A stretch of 51,342 nt of DNA from Oscillospiraceae bacterium (GCA_017518255.1 JAFWVK010000097.1:1-51342), one strand, 5' to 3'; positions 17,572 to 26,086 are shown, counted from the first letter of the stretch. Program-made: numbers and translations. The notes: generated by a model not told the origin, from the sequence alone.

Positions 17572-17658
17572 ATGATCTACGAAAGCCCTGAGCTTGAGAT
17601 CGTTGCATTTGAGTCCGAGGATGTCATTTGCACTTCGAACCTGGGAGAATGGGACTAA
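17572..17658 (+). CDS. Mini-peptide 2 (28 residues, PELEI-SEDVI family)
   Basis: A 28-residue frame starting MIYESPELEIVAFESEDVI and ending CTSNLGEWD. AAAGGAAG lies 9-10 bp upstream; an in-frame ATG at 17548 has no ribosome site and is not preferred. It is a paralogue of the peptide at 16277-16378, with the same conserved core and a different tail that includes a cysteine. A strong terminator follows at 17745. The function is unknown. Confidence 0.65.
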   Translation: MIYESPELEIVAFESEDVICTSNLGEWD

Positions 17659-17744
17659 TAAGCAGCCGTACAAAACCGGAAGCTGCAGCGTCGGGAAAAG
17701 ATTTCCCTGACGACACACCCCTTATGAGGCGGTATCCCGAAAGA

Positions 17745-17776
17745 ACCGGCAGACAGTGTGAAAGCTGTCTGCCGGT
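17745..17776 (+). terminator. Terminator after mini-peptide 2
   Basis: Perfect arms ACCGGCAGACAG/CTGTCTGCCGGT, 8-nt loop, then TTTTCC. Confidence 0.7.
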
Positions 17777-17795
17777 TTTCCTTCTGAAAAATGCG

Positions 17796-17817
17796 ATGCC
17801 CGCCGATCGGCGGGCAT
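17796..17817. repeat. 22-bp perfect palindrome
   Basis: ATGCCCGCCGA/TCGGCGGGCAT is a perfect self-complementary site in the gap between mini-peptide 2 and the amidase fragment. Apart from this and the terminator, 17659-17977 shows nothing coding. Confidence 0.4.
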
Positions 17818-17977
17818 TCCAGCTTACGGATGCAGCACTGCGCCCGTTTTCACTGTCACCGGCGCAGCGTTATTGTCCGGAAAACCGGTTGTGCGGCAGA
17901 ATCCGCCGGCAGGATATGAATAATTCCTGTGCGGAATGCATACATCTGAATCAAGACTTCGATTCGGGGGCGATCAT

Positions 17978-18166
17978 ATGAATGCATATCTGAAAAAACT
18001 GATGCGGAGCGGGCTGTGCCTGCTGGGTGCAGCGGCAGTCTGTGCGCTGGGAATCCGGACGGTGCTGATGCGCTCGGAGGATAATGCACCCGATGCGGTT
18101 CAGACGGCTGCCGGCGGAGATACGCCTGTGATTGTGCTGGATGCAGGACACGGCGCATCAACTTAA
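17978..18166 (+). pseudogene. N-terminal fragment of N-acetylmuramoyl-L-alanine amidase (CwlD-like)
   Basis: A 62-codon frame. It has an N-terminal membrane/signal segment (SGLCLLGAAAVCALGI), a short linker, and then VIVLDAGHGA, the first strand and zinc-binding motif (GHG) of amidase_3 enzymes that cleave peptidoglycan. It stops two codons later (AST, TAA). The remaining ~180 residues are absent from this window. GGGGGCG precedes the ATG. The abrupt end right at 18160-18170, where a mobile-looking region starts, suggests insertion into this gene. Confidence 0.7.
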
Positions 18167-18236
18167 ACTGAGTTGCGTTTTTTCGTAAATACGTTATTAT
18201 CATTATATCATATTATGCGCTGTTTGTCAAGAAAAC

Positions 18237-18268
18237 GCGGGTACGATACCGAAACGTATCATACCCGC
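18237..18268 (-). terminator. Terminator of the AAA ATPase gene
   Basis: Arms GCGGGTACGATAC/GTATCATACCCGC with a 6-nt loop; the minus-strand read ends in GTTTTC. It lies 8 bp past the stop. Confidence 0.7.
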
Positions 18269-18275
18269 ATTTATT

Positions 18276-19838
18276 TTATACGATTGCTTCAAAGACTGTC
18301 TTGTCCCCGACCTGAACGCTCTTTGTCCCGATCTGCTTGATCTGATTGAAATTAAAGCTCAGCAGATAGCCCCTGTCGATGTGATAATAGTCGAGATACT
18401 CTCGGAGCTGCTGCTCGCCGCGCTCGTTGTATTCCTTTCCGCGCCAGATCTTCATTTCGATGATATACTGTTCACCAAGATAGTCGATAATCAAGTCTGT
18501 GCGGCGCTGGTTGCGCGTCTGTGCTTCAACATAATAATTGGCCGTGCCGTTTATGATCGGGCGCAGGAACAACAGAAACAGCCGTCTGCCTGCATCCTCC
18601 AGAAACGCCTCCGGCTGATCGCTGTAGAGGTCTGTATAGACAGCAACAAACCGTTCCAGAATCCGCTCCATATTGAGCTTCCCGTTTTCGATGAACTCAG
18701 GCTTGTGCAGTGCGCCGTCCTGTGCGATCGGGCTGGATGTCTTTTCAACAGACAGGAAATAATTGTAAAGCCGCGTCTCGAAAATACGGTTTGCGATAAC
18801 GGCTTTCCCGCCGCGTTTTGTCACAAAGCCGTACATATGCATCAGCCGGAATGTCGGATTGTCCACATTGAACGAATACTCCTTTCCGGAAAAGAGCATC
18901 GCATAGAGCATTTCACGCAGTTCAGGATAATCCTCGATCTTGTTGATCAGCGACTCAAACAGCGGTGTCGGCTCGTTGATGATATATTTGACCGCTTCCG
19001 CAATGCTTTCGCCTGTCCACACAGCATTTGCCTTTTCATCTATGAACTTGCAGATCATCGAGACCAGAACCGGATAGCCGGATGTGTAGTCATAGATCGT
19101 CTGCGAGATCGCTGCAATGTCCATGCCGGTGCTGTGGTCGGCTTCATAGTCGCGGAGCATTCCGGAAATGTCGTCAGGCGAAAAGCTCATATCAACTTCC
19201 AGTGCCGTTGCGATATTCCACGGGCTGTTATGCTTATGCTCGGCATCCGGACGGATTTTCAGCTGCAAATTGCGGATATCGTGAACGCCTGCAAGAATGA
19301 CGGATTGGAATGTCGGCACATTGTCGCGGTTGAGATAATACCCGCGAAGCTGCGCCAGAAAATCCAGAAAGACCTGATTATTCGAGGCACTGTCCACTTC
19401 GTCAATCAGCAGGACGATCGGTTTGTCTGCCGTCAGGCAGATGTCACTTAAATGCATAAACAGATCAGAGAGCTGAAAACTGCCTTCTGCATCCGTCTTC
19501 ATATCCTGCAATTCAGTCTGTATTTCCGGAGACGGGTTCAGCCGCTTCATCACAAAACAAAACGCCTTTACAAATGCCTTTGCATAGGATTCCTCCGTCT
19601 CAAAGGCTGCACCGCTCATTGCGGTCTGAAAGTCCATGTCCAGCACATAGTAACTGTCGCTGAGGAAACGCGACAGGGCTTTCAGCGTTGTCGTTTTGCC
19701 GTACTGTCTGCCGCGGTTGATCGTGATATACTGCCCCGCATCGACCAGCTTGCGAATTGCCTGCAAGCGGCTGTCGATATTCACCATATAATGCAGCCGC
19801 GGAATGCAGTTGCCGGTGATATTGAATACCTTTGGCAT
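18276..19838 (-). CDS. AAA-like ATPase fused to a PD-(D/E)XK nuclease-like domain
   Basis: A 520-residue protein of the AAA-ATPase-like / DUF1703 architecture common in gut Firmicutes and Bacteroidetes. The start at 19838 (MPKVFNITGNC) has GAGAGGAAG upstream and lies just inside a promoter (19870-19898). The P-loop is NRGRQYGKTTTL (near residue 42-53). Walker B is PIVLLIDEVDSASNN, near residue 150. The C-terminal part carries RRTDLIIDYLGEQYIIEMK, the D...ExK core of a PD-(D/E)XK nuclease fold. The biological role of the family is not established; host-defence or mobile-element roles are guesses. It lies at the left edge of the mobile-looking region. Confidence 0.85.
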   Translation of the reverse strand: MPKVFNITGNCIPRLHYMVNIDSRLQAIRKLVDAGQYITINRGRQYGKTTTLKALSRFLSDSYYVLDMDFQTAMSGAAFETEESYAKAFVKAFCFVMKRLNPSPEIQTELQDMKTDAEGSFQLSDLFMHLSDICLTADKPIVLLIDEVDSASNNQVFLDFLAQLRGYYLNRDNVPTFQSVILAGVHDIRNLQLKIRPDAEHKHNSPWNIATALEVDMSFSPDDISGMLRDYEADHSTGMDIAAISQTIYDYTSGYPVLVSMICKFIDEKANAVWTGESIAEAVKYIINEPTPLFESLINKIEDYPELREMLYAMLFSGKEYSFNVDNPTFRLMHMYGFVTKRGGKAVIANRIFETRLYNYFLSVEKTSSPIAQDGALHKPEFIENGKLNMERILERFVAVYTDLYSDQPEAFLEDAGRRLFLLFLRPIINGTANYYVEAQTRNQRRTDLIIDYLGEQYIIEMKIWRGKEYNERGEQQLREYLDYYHIDRGYLLSFNFNQIKQIGTKSVQVGDKTVFEAIV

Positions 19839-19869
19839 AGGCTCACTTCCTCTCTTGCTCACTATAGTT

Positions 19870-19898
19870 ATTATATCATAAGGCAGAAAAAAATGCAA
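19870..19898 (-). promoter_or_regulatory. Promoter of the AAA ATPase gene
   Basis: On the minus strand TTGCAT (19898-19893), 17 bp, TATAAT (19875-19870). The -35 box is embedded in the recombinase terminator stem. Confidence 0.65.
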
Positions 19899-19924
19899 GC
19901 CGTTCCTGTCAGAAGGCTTGCATT
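19892..19924 (-). terminator. Terminator of the serine recombinase gene
   Basis: Arms AATGCAAGCC/GGCTTGCATT; the minus-strand read continues TTTTTTTCTG. It overlaps the recombinase stop codon. Confidence 0.75.
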
Positions 19925-21495
19925 CAGATCTTCCATTGGATATGTATTTCCCGCTCGCCGTTTTCATCGGTCATGCCGATCTCAATACAGTCGATGAATT
20001 CATCTGCGACCGTGCGGTCGAGTGTGTCGAAATGGGTATACTGCTCGATCAGCGCCTTTTGCCCTTCGGCATTGTTCCTGCGTTGACGGCAATCCGCGAT
20101 TTGACTGCTGACCTCGTTCATGCGGGCTGCGGTCGCCTGTTCTTCCGCTGCAAAACTGTCACGGAACAGCCCGTATTCTTCATCAGAAATCACACCGTCG
20201 AGCTTATCCTTATACATCGCAACCAGTCGCTTTTTCGCAGCGTCGTGCTGCTCCTGCAGCTTCGCAATGCTGCGTTCCAGCGCTCTGAGCTGCTCCCCGT
20301 AATAGTCGTTAAAATGAATCTCATCCGACTGACAGTATTGCGCAATGATGCTGTTCAGTTCGTCCAGAACGGTTTGTTCCAGCACCTTGCCGCTCATTGT
20401 TCTGGTGTTTGGGCAGTTCATCACGCCGGTCTTGTAGGTCGCGCATTGGAGCCCGTAGTATTTAATCGTCTTTGCCTTGTTGTAGTAAACATTCCGCTTC
20501 ATCGGTCTGCCGCAGACAACGCAGCGCACCTTGCCGGAGAGCGGTGACAGCTCTTGTGTGCGTTTGCCGACTCTGGTATGACTGTTCAGCCGTGCCTGCG
20601 TCCGCGCCCATGTGTCGGCGTCGATGATTGCCGCATGCGCTTCCGGAATGCGAACCCAATCGGACGGATCGACCTTTTTGCGGCGTTTGTTCTTGTAGCT
20701 GATGTGGTGTGATTTGCCCTGCACCAGTGTGCCGGTGTAGACCTCATTCCGCAGCATGGTTGCGATTGTGGAATGCGTCCATAGGCCGCGTGAATTACTG
20801 CCGTCTGCGTTGCTGTTGACATAGTTGGAGCCCTGCCGACGCTTGTGTTCGGTCGGGCTGATTGTACCCTGTGCATTGAGCTTCTGAACGATCGCACGGT
20901 ACCCGTCACCGGCAATATACCACTCGAACACCTGCTTTACAATCGGTGCGGTTTCAGGATCAATGATCAGGCGATGCTTGTCAGCAGGGTCAATCCGGTA
21001 ACCATACGGTGCAAAAGAACCGATGAACTGCCCCTCCCGACGCTTATACGCAAGCGTCCGGCGAATCTTTGCGCTGATGTCTTTGACATACATTTCATTG
21101 TATGCCGAGGTGAACAGCCGAATCGTGCCGTAGCTTTCGTTATCGGTGTCAGCATTGTCTGCGACGCCGATAAACCGGATGCCCCATTCCAGAAATTTAT
21201 CGTTGAGGTATTGCTCGACGATGACCGTGTCGCGGGAAAAGCGGCTCTGATCTTTGCAAAGAACGATGTCAATTTTGCCCTGCTCGCAGTCGCGGAGCAG
21301 CCGGCAGAATGCAGGGCGGGTGCGGTCAATACCGCTGTACCCGTCGTCAACATAAATGTCGTAGATTTCCCAGCCGCGCTCGATGCAATAGTCGCGGAGC
21401 ATGGCTTTCTGATTCTGAATGCTTTGACTGTCATCGCTGCCCGCTTTGTCCTTGTCCTCGATGGACAGACGGCAGTAAATTCCGACCTTTGGCAC
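19924..21495 (-). CDS. Large serine recombinase (Tn4451 TnpX-like)
   Basis: A 523-residue site-specific recombinase likely to integrate and excise the surrounding element. The N-terminal resolvase domain has YCRLSIEDKD with catalytic Ser11, plus DDGYSGIDRTRPAF and CKDQSRFSRD. A recombinase domain follows (GSFAPYGYRIDP, STIATMLRNEVYTGTLVQGK). A zinc ribbon comes next (VRCVVCGRPM ... LQCATYKTG...NCP), then a coiled-coil near residues 400-470. The start is taken as the GTG at 21495, 8 bp after GGGAGG; a GTG at 21504 overlaps that site. It ends 86 bp from the start of the ATPase gene. A 40-residue gene precedes it on the same strand. Confidence 0.92.
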   Translation of the reverse strand: MPKVGIYCRLSIEDKDKAGSDDSQSIQNQKAMLRDYCIERGWEIYDIYVDDGYSGIDRTRPAFCRLLRDCEQGKIDIVLCKDQSRFSRDTVIVEQYLNDKFLEWGIRFIGVADNADTDNESYGTIRLFTSAYNEMYVKDISAKIRRTLAYKRREGQFIGSFAPYGYRIDPADKHRLIIDPETAPIVKQVFEWYIAGDGYRAIVQKLNAQGTISPTEHKRRQGSNYVNSNADGSNSRGLWTHSTIATMLRNEVYTGTLVQGKSHHISYKNKRRKKVDPSDWVRIPEAHAAIIDADTWARTQARLNSHTRVGKRTQELSPLSGKVRCVVCGRPMKRNVYYNKAKTIKYYGLQCATYKTGVMNCPNTRTMSGKVLEQTVLDELNSIIAQYCQSDEIHFNDYYGEQLRALERSIAKLQEQHDAAKKRLVAMYKDKLDGVISDEEYGLFRDSFAAEEQATAARMNEVSSQIADCRQRRNNAEGQKALIEQYTHFDTLDRTVADEFIDCIEIGMTDENGEREIHIQWKI

Positions 21496-21531
21496 TGACC
21501 GCACCTCCCTTCGTGTTTGATTATATGCGAA

Positions 21532-21654
21532 TCAGCTTGCTTTTTTCAGCTTCGCGTTCGCTACTTTTTCGACTTTCTTCGTAACTGCCTGCCGAAGTTG
21601 CTCCCTGCTTTGCGCGGTGAAGCTGCTCCTGAGCTTGAGTTTGGGCTCCTTCAT
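21532..21654 (-). CDS. Small basic protein upstream of the recombinase (40 residues)
   Basis: A frame beginning MKEPKLKLRSSFTAQSRE and ending KVANAKLKKAS, Lys-rich and helical. The ribosome site AAAGGAGG is excellent (7 bp spacing). It lies 36 bp before the recombinase and is probably co-transcribed. Small basic proteins often precede integrase genes, but I see no match to TnpW or known excisionases. It could be a recombination directionality factor; that is inference from position and charge only. Confidence 0.65.
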   Translation of the reverse strand: MKEPKLKLRSSFTAQSREQLRQAVTKKVEKVANAKLKKAS

Positions 21655-21711
21655 AGCAATCGCCTCCTTTCAGAAATCGTATGAGATTGCCTTCTTAAAT
21701 ATGCGCAGCGC

Positions 21712-21740
21712 TTGACGTTAACGTAGAAATCATGTATAGT
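21712..21740 (+). promoter_or_regulatory. Possible plus-strand (antisense) promoter
   Basis: TTGACG (21712-21717), 17 bp, TATAGT (21735-21740), with the palindrome ACGTTAACGT at 21715-21724. It would read into the hairpin at 21741 and then antisense to the ATPase gene. Confidence 0.35.
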
Positions 21741-21778
21741 TATGGTAGGCGGCGCCCGAAGGCGCCTCCGAAACCATA
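21741..21778 (-). terminator. Hairpin after the HerA/FtsK-type ATPase gene
   Basis: TATGGT...ACCATA outer arms and GGCGCC/GGCGCC inner arms around CGAA, 2 bp past the stop codon of the 1016-residue ATPase. Confidence 0.6.
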
Positions 21779-21779
21779 G

Positions 21780-24700
21780 TTATTCGGACACACAATCCGC
21801 AACAAATGGGGCGATCTTTCCGCTCAGCGTCGCGGGAATGTTCCTTTTTTCCGTCTTGCTGTAGAAAAAGCCTTTGATAATCGCGTCACCGCGCTGCATG
21901 GCGTCGAACCGCTCCACTTCTGCCTTTTTGAACCGGAGAACAGAAGCAACGGCACCTGCGGAATTCGGCGTCGGACGCAGAAAAATCTGCGTATCGGCCT
22001 TGGACATGATCTTGCCGAGTTCTGTGTTGAACGGATAGAAATCCTGAGTCGCACCGAAGAAGGCAATGCCGAACTTGCGCCCCTCCTTCAGAATTCGGTA
22101 GATCGAACTGTCTGATGACAGGTTCTGATTCTGTAATTCATCAATGAAAACGTCAAGCGGAATCTCCGGATTTTCCTTCTGATAACTGAACAAAGACGCC
22201 AACATCATGTCGATGAGCTGATCGCCATGCTCCGTGCTGCCGGATGCAGTGCGGATGACAATGATCTTGCCGGCGTGCTGCCGGAAAACCTCCCCCCATG
22301 ACTGCGAAGCCATACCGAGCGCGTCGATATCCTCAAACAGCGGCTCGAAGCGGCTGCGGAGGCTTTCATAGGTCGCGCCGTCCTCGTCAAGCATCGCAAG
22401 AATATCACCGGTGCGAATTGGCTCATCTTCGCCAATGAGATCCAGCATCTGCGAAAGCGCGGTGTTGAGTTTGTTCCGCTGCGGTGCAGTCAATTCACCG
22501 ACACCTGCGGTCAGGATGCCGCGCAGTTCCCGTTTCTGCGTTGGTTTTGATGCTGTGCGGTCAATCCGGAAGAGATCGACCGGGATGCCGACCTCGTCAA
22601 TATCGATAAACGCAACATTGGTGTCGACATACTCCTTGGACAAATTGCGGCACATTGCCTCATAAGTCGAGGAGGCACTGTTGTCGAAAGCGATCCCATG
22701 ATGACCAAGTCGCAGCGTCTTTGCCATAAGCTGATCTCCGGTATAGGTCTTGCCTGCACCACTCTGACCAGTGAGGTAAATGTGGTTGTTTTCAGCGTCC
22801 TGCTGCCGAATGAGTTTGCCCGCCACTCTGCCGGATGCGTCACGTAGCAGTTCGAGAAAACCGTGTTCCGGGACTTCATCAGCATTCAGCCATAATTGTT
22901 CGCTATCGATGTTTTCGAGATGAAACAGCACATCGACATCCAGCAATTCTGCGGATATATCGTACCAGTACAATCTTTGCGATTCACCTTCAAGGTCGTG
23001 CACCTTGATCGGATGAGTATCGCCGTCAGTTGCCGCAAGCGAGTCAAGATGCTTCAAGGCATTGATTACACTCCGAAAGTTATGCGTAGTTTTCATCTGC
23101 GTAAGCACATCCTGAATCATCTCACGGCTCAGATACAGCCGATTGCCGTCAACGATTGCGGTTCGGCCATTCGGGTCAATCTGAATATGCTGACGTTTCC
23201 GAAGCATAGAGTATTCTCCTGTGCGGAACCGAAGACTCAGTTCAGCAGCAAATTCATTGACAATGGTCTTGTCAGCATCCAGAATGAGATCTTTTTGGTC
23301 CGCCAAATCCTTGAAGATTTGGATGATTTCCGGTTCGGAAAGGGTGTCAATCCCCATGAATTTCTGAAGAAAATGAGCGGCAATCCGTATGAGTTTGACC
23401 GCGGAACAGCACGTATTTTGCGATTCTGAGAATATTTGATCCACTTGCTCCATCTGCTGTGCCTCGCCTTCAAAGAACGCTTTGACCTCAGCAAAGCGTG
23501 AAGTCGCCGTGGAAATGATCAGCGATTCCATCCCTTTGACCGCAAAATGAATTTGGTGATAATCAACGTTCATTCTCACGCCGTCCATCGGGAGGAACAG
23601 GATGTTGCCGTCTGTGATATGGCGTGCTGCATACGAAGCGTTCTGAGATACGATAGCAATAATACTACGTCCGTTTTGATCTCCGTTTGGCATGGTGGTG
23701 ACACGTTTGATGAGTGTTCGCAACGCAGCCTCGATTTTATTTCCCTCATCAGCGAAGGAATAATCGAGGAACAGTGCGACAGCATCCCAAACTTTCGAGA
23801 TGTAGTCCGTGATCTTAGAATCACGGCACTCAAGATTCGGGAGTGGCCAATCAATGAGACAGAGCGCGGCTTTGACTTGTTCAATACTCACCCCATCTGA
23901 AGGGCGAATCATCAGCAGAAAATCCGGATGGATCTTGATTTGCTCGCAGAAATAGAGCAGAATGCTGCTGACCATAATCAGCCCCAGCAATGTGAACTTG
24001 GGAGATGAACAGAAAATGGAGCGCCACAAGGAGATGACAGCTTCCCCATTCAGAATCTCTGTCAAGTGCATAAGCTTGCGCATCATAATACTCTCGGTAC
24101 AAATCCCGTCGGCCATTTGCTGCGTTTCCGTTGCGGATGCGAAGATTGTTGAGCCGTCAGGCAAATCAATGAATCCATGATGCGGGTACAGAATGAGTTT
24201 GTAGGACGGTGCCCTTGCAATTTGTGATGCAATAAGCTCACTGACGGTTTTATTTGATACGCCGGGAAACACATCAATTTCCGGCATGTGTTTCCGGTAG
24301 TTCCCACTCTGACTAATGTCAGCAGCGAGTGTTTTCCTGTACTCTCTATCAGTTTCCAGGAAATAATGATAGTAGATAGGTTCCCCAGTCATCGGGTTAA
24401 TGCACTCGACGACGGCATTAAAATGAAACCCCTTCGCAATTGCAGTACGTTTTTTGACTGTACCGTTTACGATTTCGTCTTCAAACAAGATATTTCGAAC
24501 CGAATCATGCGTGAAAGTTCGATAACATTCCTTCGGTTCCGAGAGCGGCTTGCCGTCATATCGTTTGCTGAAACAAGCAGTGTTCCCACCGCCGCCGAGG
24601 GGCGGCGTGGAAACATTCAATGAGAGCGCAGTCGAATAATCTGTCGGACCGGCTGTCGGGAATCCGGCTCCATTGGCCGGCGATCCCCATTGCGGTGCGG

Positions 24701-24830
24701 AAGGTGTAGACCTACCCCAGGCGTTGGACGGCGCAGGGAACGGTGCGGCGGGCAGTTCAGGAATGCCTGCTGAAAATTGGTTGTTGGAGCCGTTCAGGTT
24801 GAACGGCGAATTGAAATGATAGGAATTCAT
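21780..24830 (-). CDS. HerA/FtsK-type ATPase of a mobile element
   Basis: A 1016-residue protein. Residues 1-85 are Pro/Asn/Gly/Ser-rich and disordered-looking, with a GGGG run. The ~600-residue middle has no family I can name, including a hydrophobic stretch LLGLIMVSSILLYF near 280-300. The C-terminal third is a P-loop ATPase: HIYLTGQSGAGKTYTGDQL near 686-704 and Walker B DVFIDELQNQN near 895, followed by an Arg-rich EGRKFGIAFFGATQDF segment. This layout fits the HerA/FtsK/VirD4 superfamily that pumps DNA in conjugation or packaging. The start follows GGAGG with 9-bp spacing. It lies upstream of the recombinase on the same strand. Transfer coupling is inferred, not shown. Confidence 0.75.
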   Translation of the reverse strand: MNSYHFNSPFNLNGSNNQFSAGIPELPAAPFPAPSNAWGRSTPSAPQWGSPANGAGFPTAGPTDYSTALSLNVSTPPLGGGGNTACFSKRYDGKPLSEPKECYRTFTHDSVRNILFEDEIVNGTVKKRTAIAKGFHFNAVVECINPMTGEPIYYHYFLETDREYRKTLAADISQSGNYRKHMPEIDVFPGVSNKTVSELIASQIARAPSYKLILYPHHGFIDLPDGSTIFASATETQQMADGICTESIMMRKLMHLTEILNGEAVISLWRSIFCSSPKFTLLGLIMVSSILLYFCEQIKIHPDFLLMIRPSDGVSIEQVKAALCLIDWPLPNLECRDSKITDYISKVWDAVALFLDYSFADEGNKIEAALRTLIKRVTTMPNGDQNGRSIIAIVSQNASYAARHITDGNILFLPMDGVRMNVDYHQIHFAVKGMESLIISTATSRFAEVKAFFEGEAQQMEQVDQIFSESQNTCCSAVKLIRIAAHFLQKFMGIDTLSEPEIIQIFKDLADQKDLILDADKTIVNEFAAELSLRFRTGEYSMLRKRQHIQIDPNGRTAIVDGNRLYLSREMIQDVLTQMKTTHNFRSVINALKHLDSLAATDGDTHPIKVHDLEGESQRLYWYDISAELLDVDVLFHLENIDSEQLWLNADEVPEHGFLELLRDASGRVAGKLIRQQDAENNHIYLTGQSGAGKTYTGDQLMAKTLRLGHHGIAFDNSASSTYEAMCRNLSKEYVDTNVAFIDIDEVGIPVDLFRIDRTASKPTQKRELRGILTAGVGELTAPQRNKLNTALSQMLDLIGEDEPIRTGDILAMLDEDGATYESLRSRFEPLFEDIDALGMASQSWGEVFRQHAGKIIVIRTASGSTEHGDQLIDMMLASLFSYQKENPEIPLDVFIDELQNQNLSSDSSIYRILKEGRKFGIAFFGATQDFYPFNTELGKIMSKADTQIFLRPTPNSAGAVASVLRFKKAEVERFDAMQRGDAIIKGFFYSKTEKRNIPATLSGKIAPFVADCVSE

Positions 24831-25023
24831 GATTAAAAATCCTCCATGTTAATGGCTGGCCCCAAAGCGGCTTGAAATTAAGTAAATATAGGTCAGGATG
24901 AGCAGCCCTGGTCAGGAATTCCGAAAAATCAGAATAATTGCAAACCTGCCTTCCGACTATATTTGCCATTTGGGGCAATGGTTTTGACGGCGGAGGCTCT
25001 TTGGACGAGCGCACCGTCTGCGG

Positions 25024-25047
25024 ACTGAAGTCGAGCTCTTGGCTTCA
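25024..25047. other. Small hairpin in divergent intergenic region
   Basis: CTGAAGTCGAG/CTCTTGGCTTCAG imperfect stem between the ATPase gene and the divergent 25163 gene. The rest of 24831-25060 shows no gene. Confidence 0.35.
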
Positions 25048-25068
25048 GCCCAATTATAGCATTGACAA

Positions 25069-25108
25069 CATGGCATTGCATGACAGAACATGACACAGCA
25101 TGACAAGC
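25069..25108. promoter_or_regulatory. Four phased 10-bp CATGACA repeats (operator or iteron)
   Basis: Units start at 25069, 25079, 25089 and 25099: CATGGCATTG, CATGACAGAA, CATGACACAG, CATGACAAGC. A reverse copy TTGTCAT lies at 25113-25119. Spacing near one helical turn places all copies on one DNA face, between divergent promoters, as expected for a repressor operator or replication/transfer iteron. Confidence 0.55.
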
Positions 25109-25112
25109 TGAC

Positions 25113-25142
25113 TTGTCATTGAATAAGCATTATGGATAGAAT
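25113..25142 (+). promoter_or_regulatory. Promoter of the gene at 25163
   Basis: TTGTCA (25113-25118), 18 bp, TAGAAT (25137-25142). The -35 box coincides with the reverse CATGACA copy, so binding there would block transcription. Confidence 0.5.
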
Positions 25143-25162
25143 AGATGAACAGGAGGAAAACA

Positions 25163-25882
25163 ATGAAGGATCAGAATAGAGGAACGAGATTCTCTCGATT
25201 TGCTCAGACATTATACAAATTCCAGCCTTACGAAGATCGCATTAAAGATGTATATGCTTTTACATTTCAACTTCTGAAAGCAGGGCTTGATTGTACAGGA
25301 GAGGAATATGTCGATGAGTTGTTTCCTTCTACATCGGACAGAATCCGAGGTAATGGACGTGATGATATAAAGCAGGCGAAAAAAGAGCAGGAAAACCTTC
25401 GAAACTATTTTTCCGGACGAAGAGATATTAGTATCGTCGCAGATGACATAAACGAATACTTTCATAGGCAGTATTTTCGACAAGAGATGGACAAGTACAA
25501 GAAGGTCTTTCCGGAAATACGTAAGCAATTGGAGGCATCAGGTGAATTATTTGACAAAAGATCAGTTTCATATCAGCTTGCAATAATATTTGAGAGTATT
25601 CTGAAAGAAGCTGCAAATGCAAAGTTTGCAGCAACTCAAAACCGATTAAATGCTCGCATGGCGAAAACACCAGCAGAAGACAGATATGATGTGGAACAAA
25701 TGAAACAGTTGCCTAAAAATTCAATAAAGGATAACAATATCGCTGAAACAGTCTTCCATATTCCACAAGATGTAATAAATCAAATAAACAGTGATATTTT
25801 ATCGCGATCTTATTCCTATAGAAATAAGGATGGAAAACTTATCATATTTCAAGGAGAAGACTCAAGAATAGATAACAAATGA
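25163..25882 (+). CDS. Unknown AT-rich protein of a mobile element
   Basis: A 239-residue soluble, charged protein. The start at 25163 has AGGAGG at 25151-25156; an ATG at 25145 precedes that site. There is no recognised domain. Visible features are an N-terminal TLYKFQPYEDRIKDVYAFTF segment, mixed Lys/Glu/Asp helices through the middle, and a short basic C-terminus. It is clearly more AT-rich than its neighbours, pointing to a different origin. It is divergent from the HerA/FtsK-type ATPase across the CATGACA repeats. A role in control or replication of the element is possible but unsupported. Confidence 0.7.
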   Translation: MKDQNRGTRFSRFAQTLYKFQPYEDRIKDVYAFTFQLLKAGLDCTGEEYVDELFPSTSDRIRGNGRDDIKQAKKEQENLRNYFSGRRDISIVADDINEYFHRQYFRQEMDKYKKVFPEIRKQLEASGELFDKRSVSYQLAIIFESILKEAANAKFAATQNRLNARMAKTPAEDRYDVEQMKQLPKNSIKDNNIAETVFHIPQDVINQINSDILSRSYSYRNKDGKLIIFQGEDSRIDNK

Positions 25883-26055
25883 TAACGTAATCTATTAACG
25901 AGTCTTATAACGTGGCAGTCGCCGTTAGTAGTTAGATCAGCACCCCCAAAAACGAATCTCTCCGCGCTTTTCCTCAGCATAATCGTTCAAAAATCTGTGA
26001 GATAGATGGTTGACCGAACCAGCACTGCTAAATTATTGATTATTCATAGATTTCA

Positions 26056-26086
26056 AAAGCCCGTCAAGTTACGGGCTTTCTTTTTT
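26056..26086 (+). terminator. Terminator upstream of the DUF4143 ATPase gene
   Basis: Arms AAAGCCCGT/ACGGGCTTT followed by CTTTTTT. It ends transcription from the left; 25883-26055 holds nothing coding that I can support. Confidence 0.75.

Noticed and set aside
18381..19451. Long plus-strand frame of 356 codons
   Set aside because: It is antisense to the AAA ATPase gene, whose P-loop and nuclease motifs are clear; no ribosome site.
21532..21654. TnpW-type identification of the 40-residue gene
   Set aside because: Only position is shared with Tn4451-type elements; the sequence does not resemble what I know of TnpW.
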